NCBI GenBank assembly: GCA_964236495.1
Contig: CAXSBR010000015.1
Span: 7,181-71,180, forward strand
DNA length: 64,000 bases
From: CAXSBR01 sp964236495
GTDB lineage: Bacteria; Actinomycetota; Actinomycetes; Mycobacteriales; Jatrophihabitantaceae
Reading direction: 5' to 3'
The notes under the pieces were generated by a model. The model was not told where the DNA came from. It made no database searches and saw only the letters and a program-made list of their open reading frames with translations. Both the position numbers and the translations under genes were made by a program. Below are positions 16,513 to 25,468 of this stretch, in pieces (the stretch's first letter is position 1; each line of letters begins with the position of its first letter).

Positions 16513-18474
16513 TCAGCTGCCGGGCAGGACGGAGACACCGTCGAGCGACCAGACCAGTCGAACACCGGTCGGCGTGGCGGTGACCGATTCCGGCTGGTAC
16601 CCGACCTGGGACCCGCTGAGCTGGGAGCGCACCTGTGGCACCGTCAGCCCACGCAGCTCGACGGTGCGCACCGGCCGGTCCGCCGCGATCTCGCCGGCAT
16701 CGGCAGGCAGCCCGCTGAGCGTCACCGGTCGGGTTGCGGCCAAGGTCACCAGCGCGACGTCGGCCCGAAGGTCCAGTGCCCCGCGGGCCAGGACTGCCCG
16801 CGCCGGCGTCGACGCGCTCAGCGCGGTGTTGCGCAGCAGCTCGTCGCCCGCAGCGCGGCGAGCCGGCGCTGACGCCGCGGCCGCCGACCGGTATCCGGCC
16901 AGACCGGCGGGCATCACCCGACGGACCTCGACCCGCGTGGGTCCGGTTCCGAACACTGCGTACGGCACCGAGTTGGCCAGCGCGGTGGCGACCTGCGGCG
17001 CGGCCTCGGGATTGCTGCGCAACGACTGGGTGGACACCACGTAGTCGTAGTTGCGCCAGCCCTGCGGGGAGATCTTCTCCACCGCCGGGTCGGTGTCGAC
17101 CTTGTAGTACCAGACGACGTTGTCGCGCGGGAATCCCGCCCGAACCAGGTCCACCCAGAACGCGTCGTCCACGGTCATTCGCGCACTGTGGGGCACGTTG
17201 CGTTCGATCCACGTCTCGGCTTGGGCGACCGGCCGGTCCAGCGGCCCGATGAACAGGCCGCGCTGCTGGGAAATCCAGTCCGGCGCGCCGAGGATTCCGG
17301 CGATCAGCGCCGCGACGACGACGACGGGCAGCAGTGGCGCGAACCGGCGCCGATCCGAGGCGCGGGTCTTGAACCGAGCCGGCACCCAGGTCGCGGCCGA
17401 GTCGGCCACGCCGGCGATGACGACGGCGGCCAGCGGCAGCATTGCGATGACGTAGGGCACCGGCAGGTAGCCCGGACGCAACATCGTCAGCAGCAGCACC
17501 AAGTAGCCCACGCCGATCGGACGCAGCCGCGAAACGAACAGCGCCGGCACCAGGCACAGCACCGACAGCATCGGGAACACGGTGTCCAGCTGCAGCCACT
17601 GGTGCAGATGCGCGTAGCTCAACGTACCGGCGGAGAAGATGCTGCCGCTGCCCTCCCGGGAGAACAGCTGGAACTTGATGCCGTTGACGAGGCTGACGTG
17701 ATTCGAACCCGGTAGCAGCTCGGCTTTGATCACGGCGTAGAGGACGTAGAACGTCCCGGCCAGCGCGAACACCGACGTCGCCAGCGACATCGCGTAGCGC
17801 CGGGTGCCGGCCGCGCCGGTGCTGCGCCACAGCTGGTAGCCCACTGCGGGCAGCAGCAGCAGCGATGTCTCCTTGGTCAGTACCGCGACGGCGAAGCACA
17901 GCCCGGACGCCGCGTAGGCCCAGAGCCGCCGTTGGGGCGTCAGCGCGAGCACCAGGGAAGCCAGGATCCACGGCGTGGCGATGTTGTCCAGGTAGACGGT
18001 GCGGTGGAACTGCACTGCCAGCGGGGATAGGGCGAACAGCACGACGGCCAACCCGCTCGCCCAGCGTGCCATCAGCAGTCGACGGCACAGGGTCCACAGC
18101 AGCACGCAGCTGATGAGCTGGAAGAACAGCATCGCCTCGCGTCCGGCGAGCACGGCGTTCGGTTCGCGGCCGAACGCGTTGGTGGGCCAGGTGTAGGCCG
18201 CGAGCTGGATCCAGCCCAGCGGCGGATGGTCGTACCAGTAGGTGTAGTGGCCCAGGGAATGGAAGGTCTGCACGGCGTAGGCCTGGGCGACGTAGGTGCC
18301 CTCGTCGTCGATGCGCTGGGGCGCGCCGGCCATGCCGATGTACTGCCACAGTCCGGCCAGCACCAGCAGGGGAGTGAGCACGGCGAGGCTGGCCCAGTGC
18401 GAGCGCAGCCACAGCCACCGTCGCGACGGGGCCGGCTGATTGTCCAGTTCGGGACGAAGCGCGGTGACGGTCAT
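16513..18474 (-). CDS. PMT-type (GT39-like) polytopic glycosyltransferase
   Basis: The 653-residue protein has about 10 membrane helices over its first 420 residues and a soluble C-terminal domain. Near the N-terminus IDDEGTYVAQAYAV has the acidic pair expected in the first external loop of GT-C enzymes, and HPPLGWIQL is the next conserved block. Such enzymes take sugars from polyprenyl-phosphate donors and transfer them outside the membrane. ATG 18474 overlaps the GT2 stop (ATGA). The Ppm-like gene downstream could supply the donor. The acceptor is unknown. Confidence 0.8.
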   Translation of the reverse strand: MTVTALRPELDNQPAPSRRWLWLRSHWASLAVLTPLLVLAGLWQYIGMAGAPQRIDDEGTYVAQAYAVQTFHSLGHYTYWYDHPPLGWIQLAAYTWPTNAFGREPNAVLAGREAMLFFQLISCVLLWTLCRRLLMARWASGLAVVLFALSPLAVQFHRTVYLDNIATPWILASLVLALTPQRRLWAYAASGLCFAVAVLTKETSLLLLPAVGYQLWRSTGAAGTRRYAMSLATSVFALAGTFYVLYAVIKAELLPGSNHVSLVNGIKFQLFSREGSGSIFSAGTLSYAHLHQWLQLDTVFPMLSVLCLVPALFVSRLRPIGVGYLVLLLTMLRPGYLPVPYVIAMLPLAAVVIAGVADSAATWVPARFKTRASDRRRFAPLLPVVVVAALIAGILGAPDWISQQRGLFIGPLDRPVAQAETWIERNVPHSARMTVDDAFWVDLVRAGFPRDNVVWYYKVDTDPAVEKISPQGWRNYDYVVSTQSLRSNPEAAPQVATALANSVPYAVFGTGPTRVEVRRVMPAGLAGYRSAAAASAPARRAAGDELLRNTALSASTPARAVLARGALDLRADVALVTLAATRPVTLSGLPADAGEIAADRPVRTVELRGLTVPQVRSQLSGSQVGYQPESVTATPTGVRLVWSLDGVSVLPGS

Positions 18475-20009
18475 GAGGCCACCTTCTCGAGGCCGGCCGG
18501 AACCAGCTCGGGCACGTCAGCTGAATCGATGCGGTGCAAGTTGGAGTGCTCGGTCTTCTCCCAGCTGCCGTCGCCGCGGGCCTGGCGCACGACCGCGCGG
18601 ATGGCGGCGAAGGCCAGTAACAGCTGGTAGGGCACCGACCCGACGATCAGGTAGACGTAGTCGCGCCACCGCCGTTTCAGGCCGTAGAGCCGGCAGAACT
18701 CGCCGTAACCGACGCACTCGACCGCGACGGTGATCACCGTGGGCACCACCGGCAGCAGCGTGATCAACACCAGGCCGGTGGGCACGGTGGCGAAGAACAT
18801 CAGGCCGATCGAGACCGGCACCAGTAATCCGGTGGCTGCCTGCAGGAACGGCATGGACAACGTGTACCGGGCCAGCAGGCGTTGCCCGCGGGTGGGCAGC
18901 TTGCGCCACTCACCCTTGCCCAGCACCTGCAGGAAGCCTTGGTTCCAGCGCGTACGCTGCTTGACCAGCGACCGGATGGTGGCTGGCGTCTCCTCGCGGG
19001 TGACGATCTCGGGTTCGTAGGCCACCGCGATCACAGCGCCCCGGCTGGACAGTCGCACGCCGATCTCGCAGTCCTCGGCAAGGCACTCGTTGTCCCAGCC
19101 GCCGACCTCGCGCAGCAGGTCGGTGCGGGTGAAGACGGTGTTCCCGCCCAGCGGGATGAACTTGCGCTCGGCGTGGTAGTGCAGGCGGCTGCGGAACCAG
19201 AAGTAGTACTCGAGCACGTTGCGCAGGGCCCACCAGCTGGTGTGCGCGTTCATCAGCTGGACGCCGCTCTGCACCACGTCGGCGCCGGCTTCGGCGAAGC
19301 GGGCGTCGACGTAGCGCAGCAGCTGCGGATGCACGTCGTCCTCGGCGTCGAAGATCCCCACCACGTCGCCGGTGCAGTGCTCCAGCGCCGTGTTCAGCGC
19401 CTTGGGCTTGTTCTTGGGCACGTTGTAGTCGATGACGACGCGAACGCGGCCGGGATTGCGGTCCGCGGCCGCGCGGGCGACGGCCTCGGTGCCCGGGTCG
19501 TCGTGGCCGATGATGGCGATCACCTCGACGTCGGGGTGATCGATTGCGGCCAGGCTGTCCAGCGTGTCGCCCAGCACCTGCTCTTCGTGGCGTGCGGGAA
19601 CGAGCAGTGAGAACCGCAGCGTCGGCGACCTGGTGAGCGCCCCGTAGCGGGTGCGTTGCAGGTGCTTGGGCGTGCGCCAGGCGTGCAGCATCCAAGACAG
19701 TGTTGTCACCGCCACCACGGTCAACACCAGGCTCACGGCCACCAGCGCCGTCCAACCGACCAGCGTCAAAACTGCCGGTCCGCTGGAGTGGGCAGCGGTA
19801 GGCGCCGGCAGCGGAGCCGGAACCAAGGTCGGTGGCAAGGCGGGCTGGCCCGGGGCCGGCGGTAACACCGGCGCGGCTAGAGCCGAGATACCCCCAGTCG
19901 CCCACAGCAGTAAAGCGGTTGCCGCTGCGGCATAGCCGCAGTAGTTCGATCGACGCACAAAGCTGAACACAGACGTGAAACCCCCGTAATGCGATGTCGG
20001 GGGCAGCAC
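18471..20009 (-). CDS. processive GT2 (cellulose-synthase-like) glycosyltransferase
   Basis: The protein has an N-terminal hydrophobic segment, a Pro-rich linker, a second membrane helix (about 80-105), a cytosolic GT2 domain and three to four C-terminal helices. Motifs of processive synthases are present in order: FSLLVPARHEEQV, DxD-type FDAEDDVHP, the acceptor-site LAEDCEIG and QRTRWNQG (the Q-x-x-R-W motif). It probably polymerises and exports a beta-linked glycan. GTG 20009 gives 512 residues; a second GTG at 19970, behind a structured leader and a G-rich stretch, is at least as likely. It is the first gene of the operon ending at 12766. Confidence 0.87.
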   Translation of the reverse strand: MLPPTSHYGGFTSVFSFVRRSNYCGYAAAATALLLWATGGISALAAPVLPPAPGQPALPPTLVPAPLPAPTAAHSSGPAVLTLVGWTALVAVSLVLTVVAVTTLSWMLHAWRTPKHLQRTRYGALTRSPTLRFSLLVPARHEEQVLGDTLDSLAAIDHPDVEVIAIIGHDDPGTEAVARAAADRNPGRVRVVIDYNVPKNKPKALNTALEHCTGDVVGIFDAEDDVHPQLLRYVDARFAEAGADVVQSGVQLMNAHTSWWALRNVLEYYFWFRSRLHYHAERKFIPLGGNTVFTRTDLLREVGGWDNECLAEDCEIGVRLSSRGAVIAVAYEPEIVTREETPATIRSLVKQRTRWNQGFLQVLGKGEWRKLPTRGQRLLARYTLSMPFLQAATGLLVPVSIGLMFFATVPTGLVLITLLPVVPTVITVAVECVGYGEFCRLYGLKRRWRDYVYLIVGSVPYQLLLAFAAIRAVVRQARGDGSWEKTEHSNLHRIDSADVPELVPAGLEKVAS

Positions 20010-20054
20010 CGAGCCGGCTAAGTTCCCCCGTGAAGCAGCCGGTTTAACCGGCTC
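19981..20054 (-). promoter_or_regulatory. structured leader of the polysaccharide operon
   Basis: Three overlapping pairings are possible: AGCCGGTT / AACCGGCT (20037-20053, one-base loop); GAGCCGG 20011-20017 with CCGGCTC 20048-20054, which would exclude the first; and CCCCCG / CGGGGG around 19981-20003. Mutually exclusive hairpins just before the likely start at 19970 suggest attenuation or a riboswitch. The palindrome could instead be a protein operator. Confidence 0.4.
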
Positions 20055-20308
20055 TCGTCAACAGATGTACGAACGAGCCACGGTTGACGGTTCAACTTCA
20101 AGCTGGAGTTTACGTAATGTTCTCTTTGCCCCATCGGGCCAGATTGCAACTTTGAGGCCTAGGTCACCTGGCAGATGCACGATCCGGGTCGAGGTCAATC
20201 GAGCCGGCTACCCGCAGCTTCGGCGCTTTGCCGCCGCATGGCTTGATGCCCGACAGGCGATCGAGGGCCCGGTCGGGTTGAGAGCGCCGTTGCCTGAGCG
20301 GCTGCGCG

Positions 20309-20837
20309 ATGGCCTTGGTCGCTGGCGGGTTCAGCGGGCTCGCTGGCAGTGGTGAGTCGCCGATACCGGACGCTGAGCCGCCACTGTGTCGGTGCGGCCA
20401 ACTCGGCTGCGTCGAGGCCTACGCCGGCGGCTGGGCGATTGTCCGCGACCTCCCAACCGACGGCGAGCAAGCACGCGACCTCAATGACGTCCGGCAGCTG
20501 CTGCGCCAAAGCAACCCACACGCCGTACGCCGGATCCGCGAACGCAGGTCGAGTGCTCGATGGAGCGCTCGCGCACGCCGTCAGCCTGCTCAACCCCTCC
20601 GAAATCGTCGTAGCTGGGCAGCTCGCCGTCGCAGGCGAACACCTCGTCTCCGGCAACCGTGAACATGTCGCCGCCCGGGCGCTACCGCTTGCCACCCGAG
20701 ACCTGAAGATCCGGCTTAGCACCATGCCAAATCATGCCGGCGTCGCCGGCATGGCCGACGCCACAGCCACCTGGCTGCTGCAACCCGCGCAGCTGCCGGC
20801 CGTGCTCAAGCGCATAGGCATCGGCGACAGCGAGTAG
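20309..20837 (+). pseudogene. ROK-family (NagC/XylR-type) gene remnant
   Basis: The first frame contains PIPDAEPPLCRCGQLGCVEAY, the zinc-binding C-x-C-G-x2-G-C-x-E signature of ROK proteins. After a frameshift at about 20535-20550 a second frame continues with AGRVLDGALAHAVSLLNP and ends in a typical ROK C-terminus (stop 20835-20837). The N-terminal HTH and ATP-binding parts are missing. ROK proteins are sugar-responsive repressors or sugar kinases; this one cannot be functional. Confidence 0.7.
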
Positions 20838-21224
20838 GCGTCGACACTGCGCTTCCAATGCGCTGACCGGGCGATGCCGGTTAGGTCGGATTCGAGCGCC
20901 GGTGAACCTACGGGGCGCGAGCGCGCCCAGGGGGCGCGCATGCGGACATATCGGCGCGCTACGGTGATGAGTGTTGGGAATCAGCCAGCCCGGACCGACA
21001 CCGCTCACGAACCCTGTTCAGAGCATCAGCTCGAAGCCGGGCAACGACAACGCACGCAATCGCGGCTGGTCACGCCGCAACGCCACCGTCCTGCGCATCG
21101 ACGTGTACCGGACCCCTGCGTGTCGTTTCAGCGGTTCCTCCACCGATCGGTTCGGTCATCCACCACCTGTTGAGGTCGGTGCACACCCGGTTTGCTTACC
21201 CCCACTCACCGTGAGGTCATGGTC
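20838..21224. other. gene-free stretch
   Basis: I see no convincing coding frame between the ROK remnant and the small acidic protein gene. The end (GTGAGG near 21211) provides the ribosome binding site of the next gene. Confidence 0.4.
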
Positions 21225-21365
21225 ATGCCAGCAACCAGCGGCACTCCCCAGAACCCCGGCGATGACGGCGAGCGCGCCGACGTGGTAGCCGGTAACGGCG
21301 ACACCGAACATCCGACCGGCGCCGCGCAGGCGTCGGCGAACACCGACAACGAACCGGCCGGCTGA
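21225..21365 (+). CDS. small acidic protein upstream of GAF-ANTAR
   Basis: From ATG 21225 (GAGG at proper distance; another ATG lies six bases earlier) a 46-residue product reads MPATSGTPQNPGDDGERAD and on to DNEPAG. It is rich in Asp, Glu, Asn, Gly and Pro and probably disordered. Its stop overlaps the start of the next gene (TGATG), which indicates translational coupling to the GAF-ANTAR gene. I do not recognise the family. A second small acidic protein of similar composition lies downstream at 22292. Confidence 0.45.
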   Translation: MPATSGTPQNPGDDGERADVVAGNGDTEHPTGAAQASANTDNEPAG

Positions 21366-22107
21366 TGACCACCGGATCGGCTGAACTGCAGACGACGGTC
21401 GACCAGGCGCCGGGTTTCGCTGACCTGGCCCGGCTGTTGCATTCCGCGCCTACTCCGCAGGCGACGCTGGAGCTGATCTGTCGGGCCGCGGTGTTCGTGC
21501 TGCCAGGTGCGGAGCATGCTTCGATCACGGTTGCCGTGGCGACCGGTTCGTTACCGCCGCCTGCAGCGATCCCACCACCGGAACCCTTGACCGGGCCCAG
21601 TTCGAGCTGATGCAGGGCCCGTGCCTGGACGCCATCATCGCCCTGGATGTGAGTGCTTTCGCCGGCGAGGGCCAAGCAGTGGGCGCTGTGTTCGCTGTGC
21701 ACGCCGCAGTGGCAATGCAGGCAGCGCAGGACCGGTTTAAGGCGGCGAACCTGCAGGCCGCGTTGGACAACAGCCGCCAGATCGGCGCGGCCGTCGGCAT
21801 CCTGATGGCCCGTGAGTGCATCACGGCCGACGCCGATTTCGACCGGCTACGACGGGCCAGCCAGAACGGCGACCGCAAACTACGCGACGTCGCCGACGAC
21901 GTCGTGTTCACCGGCCAAGCGCCACCACTGCCAGGCGGCGGCCAGGAAGCGAAGACCGATCCCCAGCCCATCACAGGTCGCCGGGCCGTTGCGCCACGGT
22001 CGACCGGACCGGCCGAAGCTGACAACCAATGGTCGGACTACTACCCGGGCGATGAACGCAATCGGCGTTCAAGCCCGCACCCGATCCCTCGATCTGCGCA
22101 CCGCTAG
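21365..22107 (+). pseudogene. GAF-ANTAR gene with frameshift and internal deletion
   Basis: The first frame encodes the GAF N-terminus to about codon 58. Correcting one missing base near 21538-21542 lets the gene continue as RFVTAACSDPTTGTLDRAQF and ELMQGPCLDAIIALD. It then jumps directly to VSAFAGEGQAVGAVF, missing roughly 60 residues of the GAF core. The ANTAR domain (ALDNSRQIGAAVGILMARE to GDRKLRDVADDVV) is complete but is followed by an unusual Pro/Arg-rich tail. Frameshift plus deletion argue for a dead gene, although the ANTAR part could be translated from ATG 21610. Confidence 0.7.
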
Positions 22108-22291
22108 AGCGCCAAGGCGGTGGGCAGTCAGCAGTGATGCCCCCTGCCCTCTTGCGGGCCTGTCCTGCATGCTGATCCCTGCGGGGTCCCGCGTGCCGAG
22201 GCGTCCGCGTTCGAGCGCAGTGCCGCCGTGTCCGGCTTGGGGCGGCGGGTTGATCCGTACCGCTATTGGTACGCCTCAGTCAGGAGCCATC

Positions 22292-22504
22292 ATGAGCACA
22301 GATTCCGGTCCACACCGCGCCAGCGGCGACGATTCGGTCACCGAGGGGGGCGGCTCTACTTTGGATGACGCCGCCGCGCAGGGCCCTCTTCCCGGCGTGG
22401 CTGCGGAGGACGCCGCAGAGCAGCGTGGCGAGGACCACTCCGGGGACAACGAACCGACGCGGTCCGGAGGATTGCTGAGCAATCTGCTCCCGCACGACGA
22501 CTGA
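22292..22504 (+). CDS. small acidic protein
   Basis: ATG 22292 is preceded by AGGAG at 7 bp. The 70-residue product is strongly acidic (many Asp and Glu, few hydrophobics) and ends GGLLSNLLPHDD, where a short amphipathic helix is possible. It has no recognisable domain. It lies between a GAF-ANTAR pseudogene and structured repeat copy 2, whose H1 hairpin begins 120 bp downstream. The good ribosome binding site and the compositional likeness to the 46-residue protein at 21225 support a real gene. Confidence 0.55.
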   Translation: MSTDSGPHRASGDDSVTEGGGSTLDDAAAQGPLPGVAAEDAAEQRGEDHSGDNEPTRSGGLLSNLLPHDD

Positions 22505-22624
22505 TCCACCGCGAGCGCAGTCACCCCCGAGTTCCCCGGCTTGATTGCCCGCCGGGAGCGCAGACTCAAGACGCATCAGGGTCGAACCGCCCAGAATCGC
22601 AGCGTGACCCGGGACACCCGAGAA

Positions 22625-22980
22625 TCCCGGCTTCCCACGGGGGGAGGAAGCCGGGACTTGTCGATGGTAGTTGGGTGCGCGCTGCACGCCAGTGAATCGG
22701 GAGTTTCAGCCGAGGTGATGATCTGCAATGTTCAGCTTAAACTGTGAACGCTTCGGTGGCACAGCGTTATGGGTGTGAATGTCGAGTGGGTTCGGCGTTT
22801 GATCTTCGGACCGGGGGAGGGTTAGCGTTTGTCCACGTCGGCAGGACCTATGAGTCGCTCGCCTTGCTACACGGGGGCGGCGTCCGGCCACGGGGTAGCA
22901 GGTACCGAGAGCTGAACCGGCAGGGGCAGCGCCTGGAAACCGCCGTGGCGCTGCCCCCACAACCTGCGGGCAGTCACGGC
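22625..22980 (+). repeat. structured ~360-bp repeat, copy 2
   Basis: This copy is closest to copy 1: identical H1 (22625-22656), AACTGTGAACGCTTCGGT in the middle, a nearly identical 120-bp right half with GGGGTAGCAGGTAC at 22892-22905, and the terminal hairpin GGGGCAGCGCC / GGCGCTGCCCC. It ends at AGTCACGGC (22980), exactly where an EAL-domain gene fragment begins, so this boundary looks like a junction. Confidence 0.85.
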
Positions 22981-23965
22981 GATGCGCTGTCAAGCCCGCT
23001 TGTCGTGGACATGGCCCGGGGGGACCCTGGCGAGTTGCAGGTCGTGCTGGATCACTGAACGGGCGATCGCGACCCGTCCCGCGGAGCTGTTGGCGACGGT
23101 GTCGCGGCTGCGGGCCGCGGGTTGGCGGATCGCTTTGGACGACGTGGGAGCCGATGACATGTCGCTGGCGTTCATGCCGCTGCTGCGCCCCGACGTCGTC
23201 AAACTCGACCTGTTGCTGGTCCAGAAACGCCCCGGCCCGGCGGTGGCCGAGATCATGAACGCCGTCAACGCCTACGCCGAACGCACCGGCGCCGTGCTAT
23301 TCGCAGAAGGCATCGAAGACGACACCCACCTGAACATGGCGCGGGCGCTCGGGGCCCGACTGAGCCAAGGGTGGATGTTCGGCCGACCCCTGCCCGGCCA
23401 GGTGCCGACCCTGGCCGTGGGCCGTCTCGCAATCGCCCCCGCCCCGGCTGCGACCAGTAGCACGTCACCGTTCGCCTGCCTACCCGCGGACGTGGCGCTG
23501 CGGCAGTCGACGAAACCGTTGCTGATCGACCTGAGCAAGATCTTGGAACGCGAAGCGATGCGACTGGGCAGTACCTGCATGGTCATCGCTGCCTTCCAAG
23601 ACGCCCGCCACTTCACCGCCGCGACCGCACACCGCTACCGGAAACTCGTCGAGCACGTCGGGTTCGTCGCCGCCTTCGGCAACGGACTGGGACCTCAACC
23701 GGTCCACGGACTGCGTGGCGCCGACCTGGCACCGGGCGACCCGGTCCGCGACGAGTGGGACGTCGTCGTTCTGGCCCCGCACTTCACCGCAGCCTTGCTC
23801 GCCCGCGATCTAGGCAACCAGGGCCCCGACCCGTCGAGGCGGTTCGAGTTCGCCTTGACCTACGAGCGGGCCGTCGTCGCCGCCGCAGCCCAATCCTCAC
23901 CCGCGTCCGCCCAGCCGATCAGACACAGGCCTTCCACTGCACCAGGTCCACTGGTGGCAACGTAG
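22981..23965 (+). pseudogene. EAL-DICT protein gene, 5'-truncated and frameshifted
   Basis: The fragment begins directly at the end of repeat copy 2 with LSSPLVVDMARGDP, a segment expected in mid-EAL domain. A two-base loss near 23053 then shifts the frame to ITERAIATRPAELL. The remaining EAL part follows (DDVGADDMS, FAEGIEDDTH, SQGWMFGRP), and then a DICT sensory domain (LSKILEREAMRLG to EWDVVVLAPHFTAALLA). The first half of the EAL domain, with its catalytic Glu, is missing. EAL domains hydrolyse c-di-GMP; this copy cannot. DICT domains are common beside GAF/ANTAR-type signalling in Actinomycetota. Confidence 0.75.
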
Positions 23966-24154
23966 AACCGGCATCAAGACGGCGGGGGACGCGTAGGGCG
24001 CCAAAACCCAACTTCGCCCAGTGATCAGGTACCCACGGTCTGGCTGGGGAGGCTAGCCAGCTTCGTGGCGCCGACCGCGCAAGCTCGCACGTCGCCACCT
24101 TCAGTCGACGCCTAACCGGCGGGCTCCCCTCGGCGCGGAGGCTGTGGACCGAAA

Positions 24155-24518
24155 CCAGTCACCGATTGGGGGGACAGCGTGCTCGGTCCCCCAACCAAGA
24201 CACGCTGCCACCGTCCGCGGCGTCGCGTCTGCAGTACCTGCTACCCCCGCAGCTGGTACGTCCCCCTTGCGGGGGCGAGCGACTCGTAGCTGCCGAGAAC
24301 GGTTCGACGGTAGCAGCCGCCGACGGCCAGAACGCGCCACGAATGCCGGAAACCGCCGGTAGGGCGCCCACCTTTATCCACAATTTGGTGCCCAAAACAG
24401 TGGAATACAAATGCTTGACATCTCGGCGCGGACATTGGGTTGTCGGATGACCGCGCGACCAGCACCGATCCGCCATGATCATGTCGTTTCGGCTCCTCCT
24501 CCCGCGAGAAGCGGGAAC
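24155..24518 (-). repeat. structured ~360-bp repeat, copy 3
   Basis: The unit is on the minus strand. H1 is eroded (24486-24518) and next to CATGATCATG. The core CAGTACCTGCTACCCCC (plus strand, 24232-24248) is intact. Just before the core (unit orientation) CCCC-GCAA-GGGG forms a local hairpin. The terminal hairpin pairs AGCGTG with CACGCT, where copies 1 and 2 pair AGCGCC with GGCGCT. Confidence 0.8.
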
Positions 24519-24830
24519 TTCTCTGTTGCAGGCTCGTAGGTCCGCGAGTCGGTGTGTCCAGTGCGCGCAGCAGGTCGTCGGTTTGTGCGGGCAAAACCTG
24601 TAATCGACTCGGGTCGAACGCGCCGGGCAGTGCGTAGAGATGCAGCCATTACGGCTTCAGCGGGTCCAGCGCGCCATGCCTAGGCGGTAAGCCCCGCTGC
24701 GGCAGGCAGCTGGCAGCTGCGGCGTGCTCAAGTCCGTCATCGCCGAGCCGATCTCGTAAGTGTGGCGGAGGTCAGTCACGAACCTCTGACACGCGAGTCC
24801 CCCCACTCCGAGTCGAAACACGGTGTATCC

Positions 24831-25142
24831 ATGAACGATCGCGCGAAACTCCCCGAGCTCGTGTCCGACAGCTGGGATTGGCAGGTCCAAGCTGCCTGCC
24901 GAGGTATGGACGCGGCGACGTTCTTCCACCCCGAAAACGAACGTGGACGCTCCCGCCGACGACGTGAGGAGCAGGCCAGGCAGATCTGCAGCAACTGCCC
25001 CGTACGCCGTGAATGCCTGGGCTGGGCGCTGTCGGTACGTGAGCCCTACGGCGTCTGGGGCGGCCTGTCGCCGACCGAACGCGACGAACTCCTGGTCACC
25101 GCCGGCAGCAACGTCATTCCCATCTCGGCGCCGCAGTACTGA
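24831..25142 (+). CDS. WhiB-family iron-sulfur regulator
   Basis: From ATG 24831 the protein has 103 residues. The four cluster-binding cysteines are visible in AACRGMD, ICSNCPVRREC and follow the WhiB spacing (C-xn-C-x2-C-x5-C), then the G[VI]WGG turn (YGVWGGLSPTERDELL). Between the first and second Cys is an Arg-rich stretch (RGRSRRRREEQAR). WhiB proteins bind a [4Fe-4S] cluster and usually partner a sigma factor to respond to redox or developmental cues. A GTG at 24762 in frame would add 23 residues with little WhiB likeness. The gene is monocistronic here, between repeat units. Confidence 0.9.
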   Translation: MNDRAKLPELVSDSWDWQVQAACRGMDAATFFHPENERGRSRRRREEQARQICSNCPVRRECLGWALSVREPYGVWGGLSPTERDELLVTAGSNVIPISAPQY

Positions 25143-25387
25143 ACCGACGGCCCGGGTGCTGATCCCCGCAGTACCAGCCGACCCGCTAGTGTCCGCAAAC
25201 AGTGTCGCACTCAACCGGCATCGTGTGCTTGGCGTGCTTGCGAGCGCCTGCACAGCGCGTCAGCAAGAACGTGGCTGGTTCATCCGGTCGGAGCGTCTGG
25301 TTCGGCCCGCACCCGGCGGGGCCCGTCCCGGTGACTCGGGTCGGCGTGGCCGGCCTGCGCCCGGTAATGGACCCCTCGGATTGGAAA

Positions 25388-25419
25388 GTCCGGCTACCCA
25401 CGGGGGGAGGTAGCCGGAC
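25388..25419 (+). repeat. solitary H1 hairpin with compensatory change
   Basis: GTCCGGCTACC pairs with GGTAGCCGGAC around CACGGGGGGA. Other H1 copies have CTTCC / GGAAG, so a T-A pair has become A-T with pairing kept. It is followed by AAGATGATCTTGACA, the reverse complement of the flank seen at the minus-oriented copies. Confidence 0.8.
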
Positions 25420-25468
25420 AAGATGATCTTGACAGAACGGCAGTCAAGACGGCAAGCAATTCCCTGCA

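Noticed and set aside
16463..18418. A 651-residue minus-strand frame overlapping the PMT-like gene
   Set aside because: It is an Arg/Ala/Gly-rich shadow of the PMT-like gene in another frame, without membrane helices or motifs.
24340..24400. A perfect DnaA-box-like sequence (TTGTGGATAA on the minus strand) in repeat copy 3
   Set aside because: Only this copy has it; the same position in the other copies reads CTGTGAAC or similar. No box cluster or AT-rich region suggests an origin.
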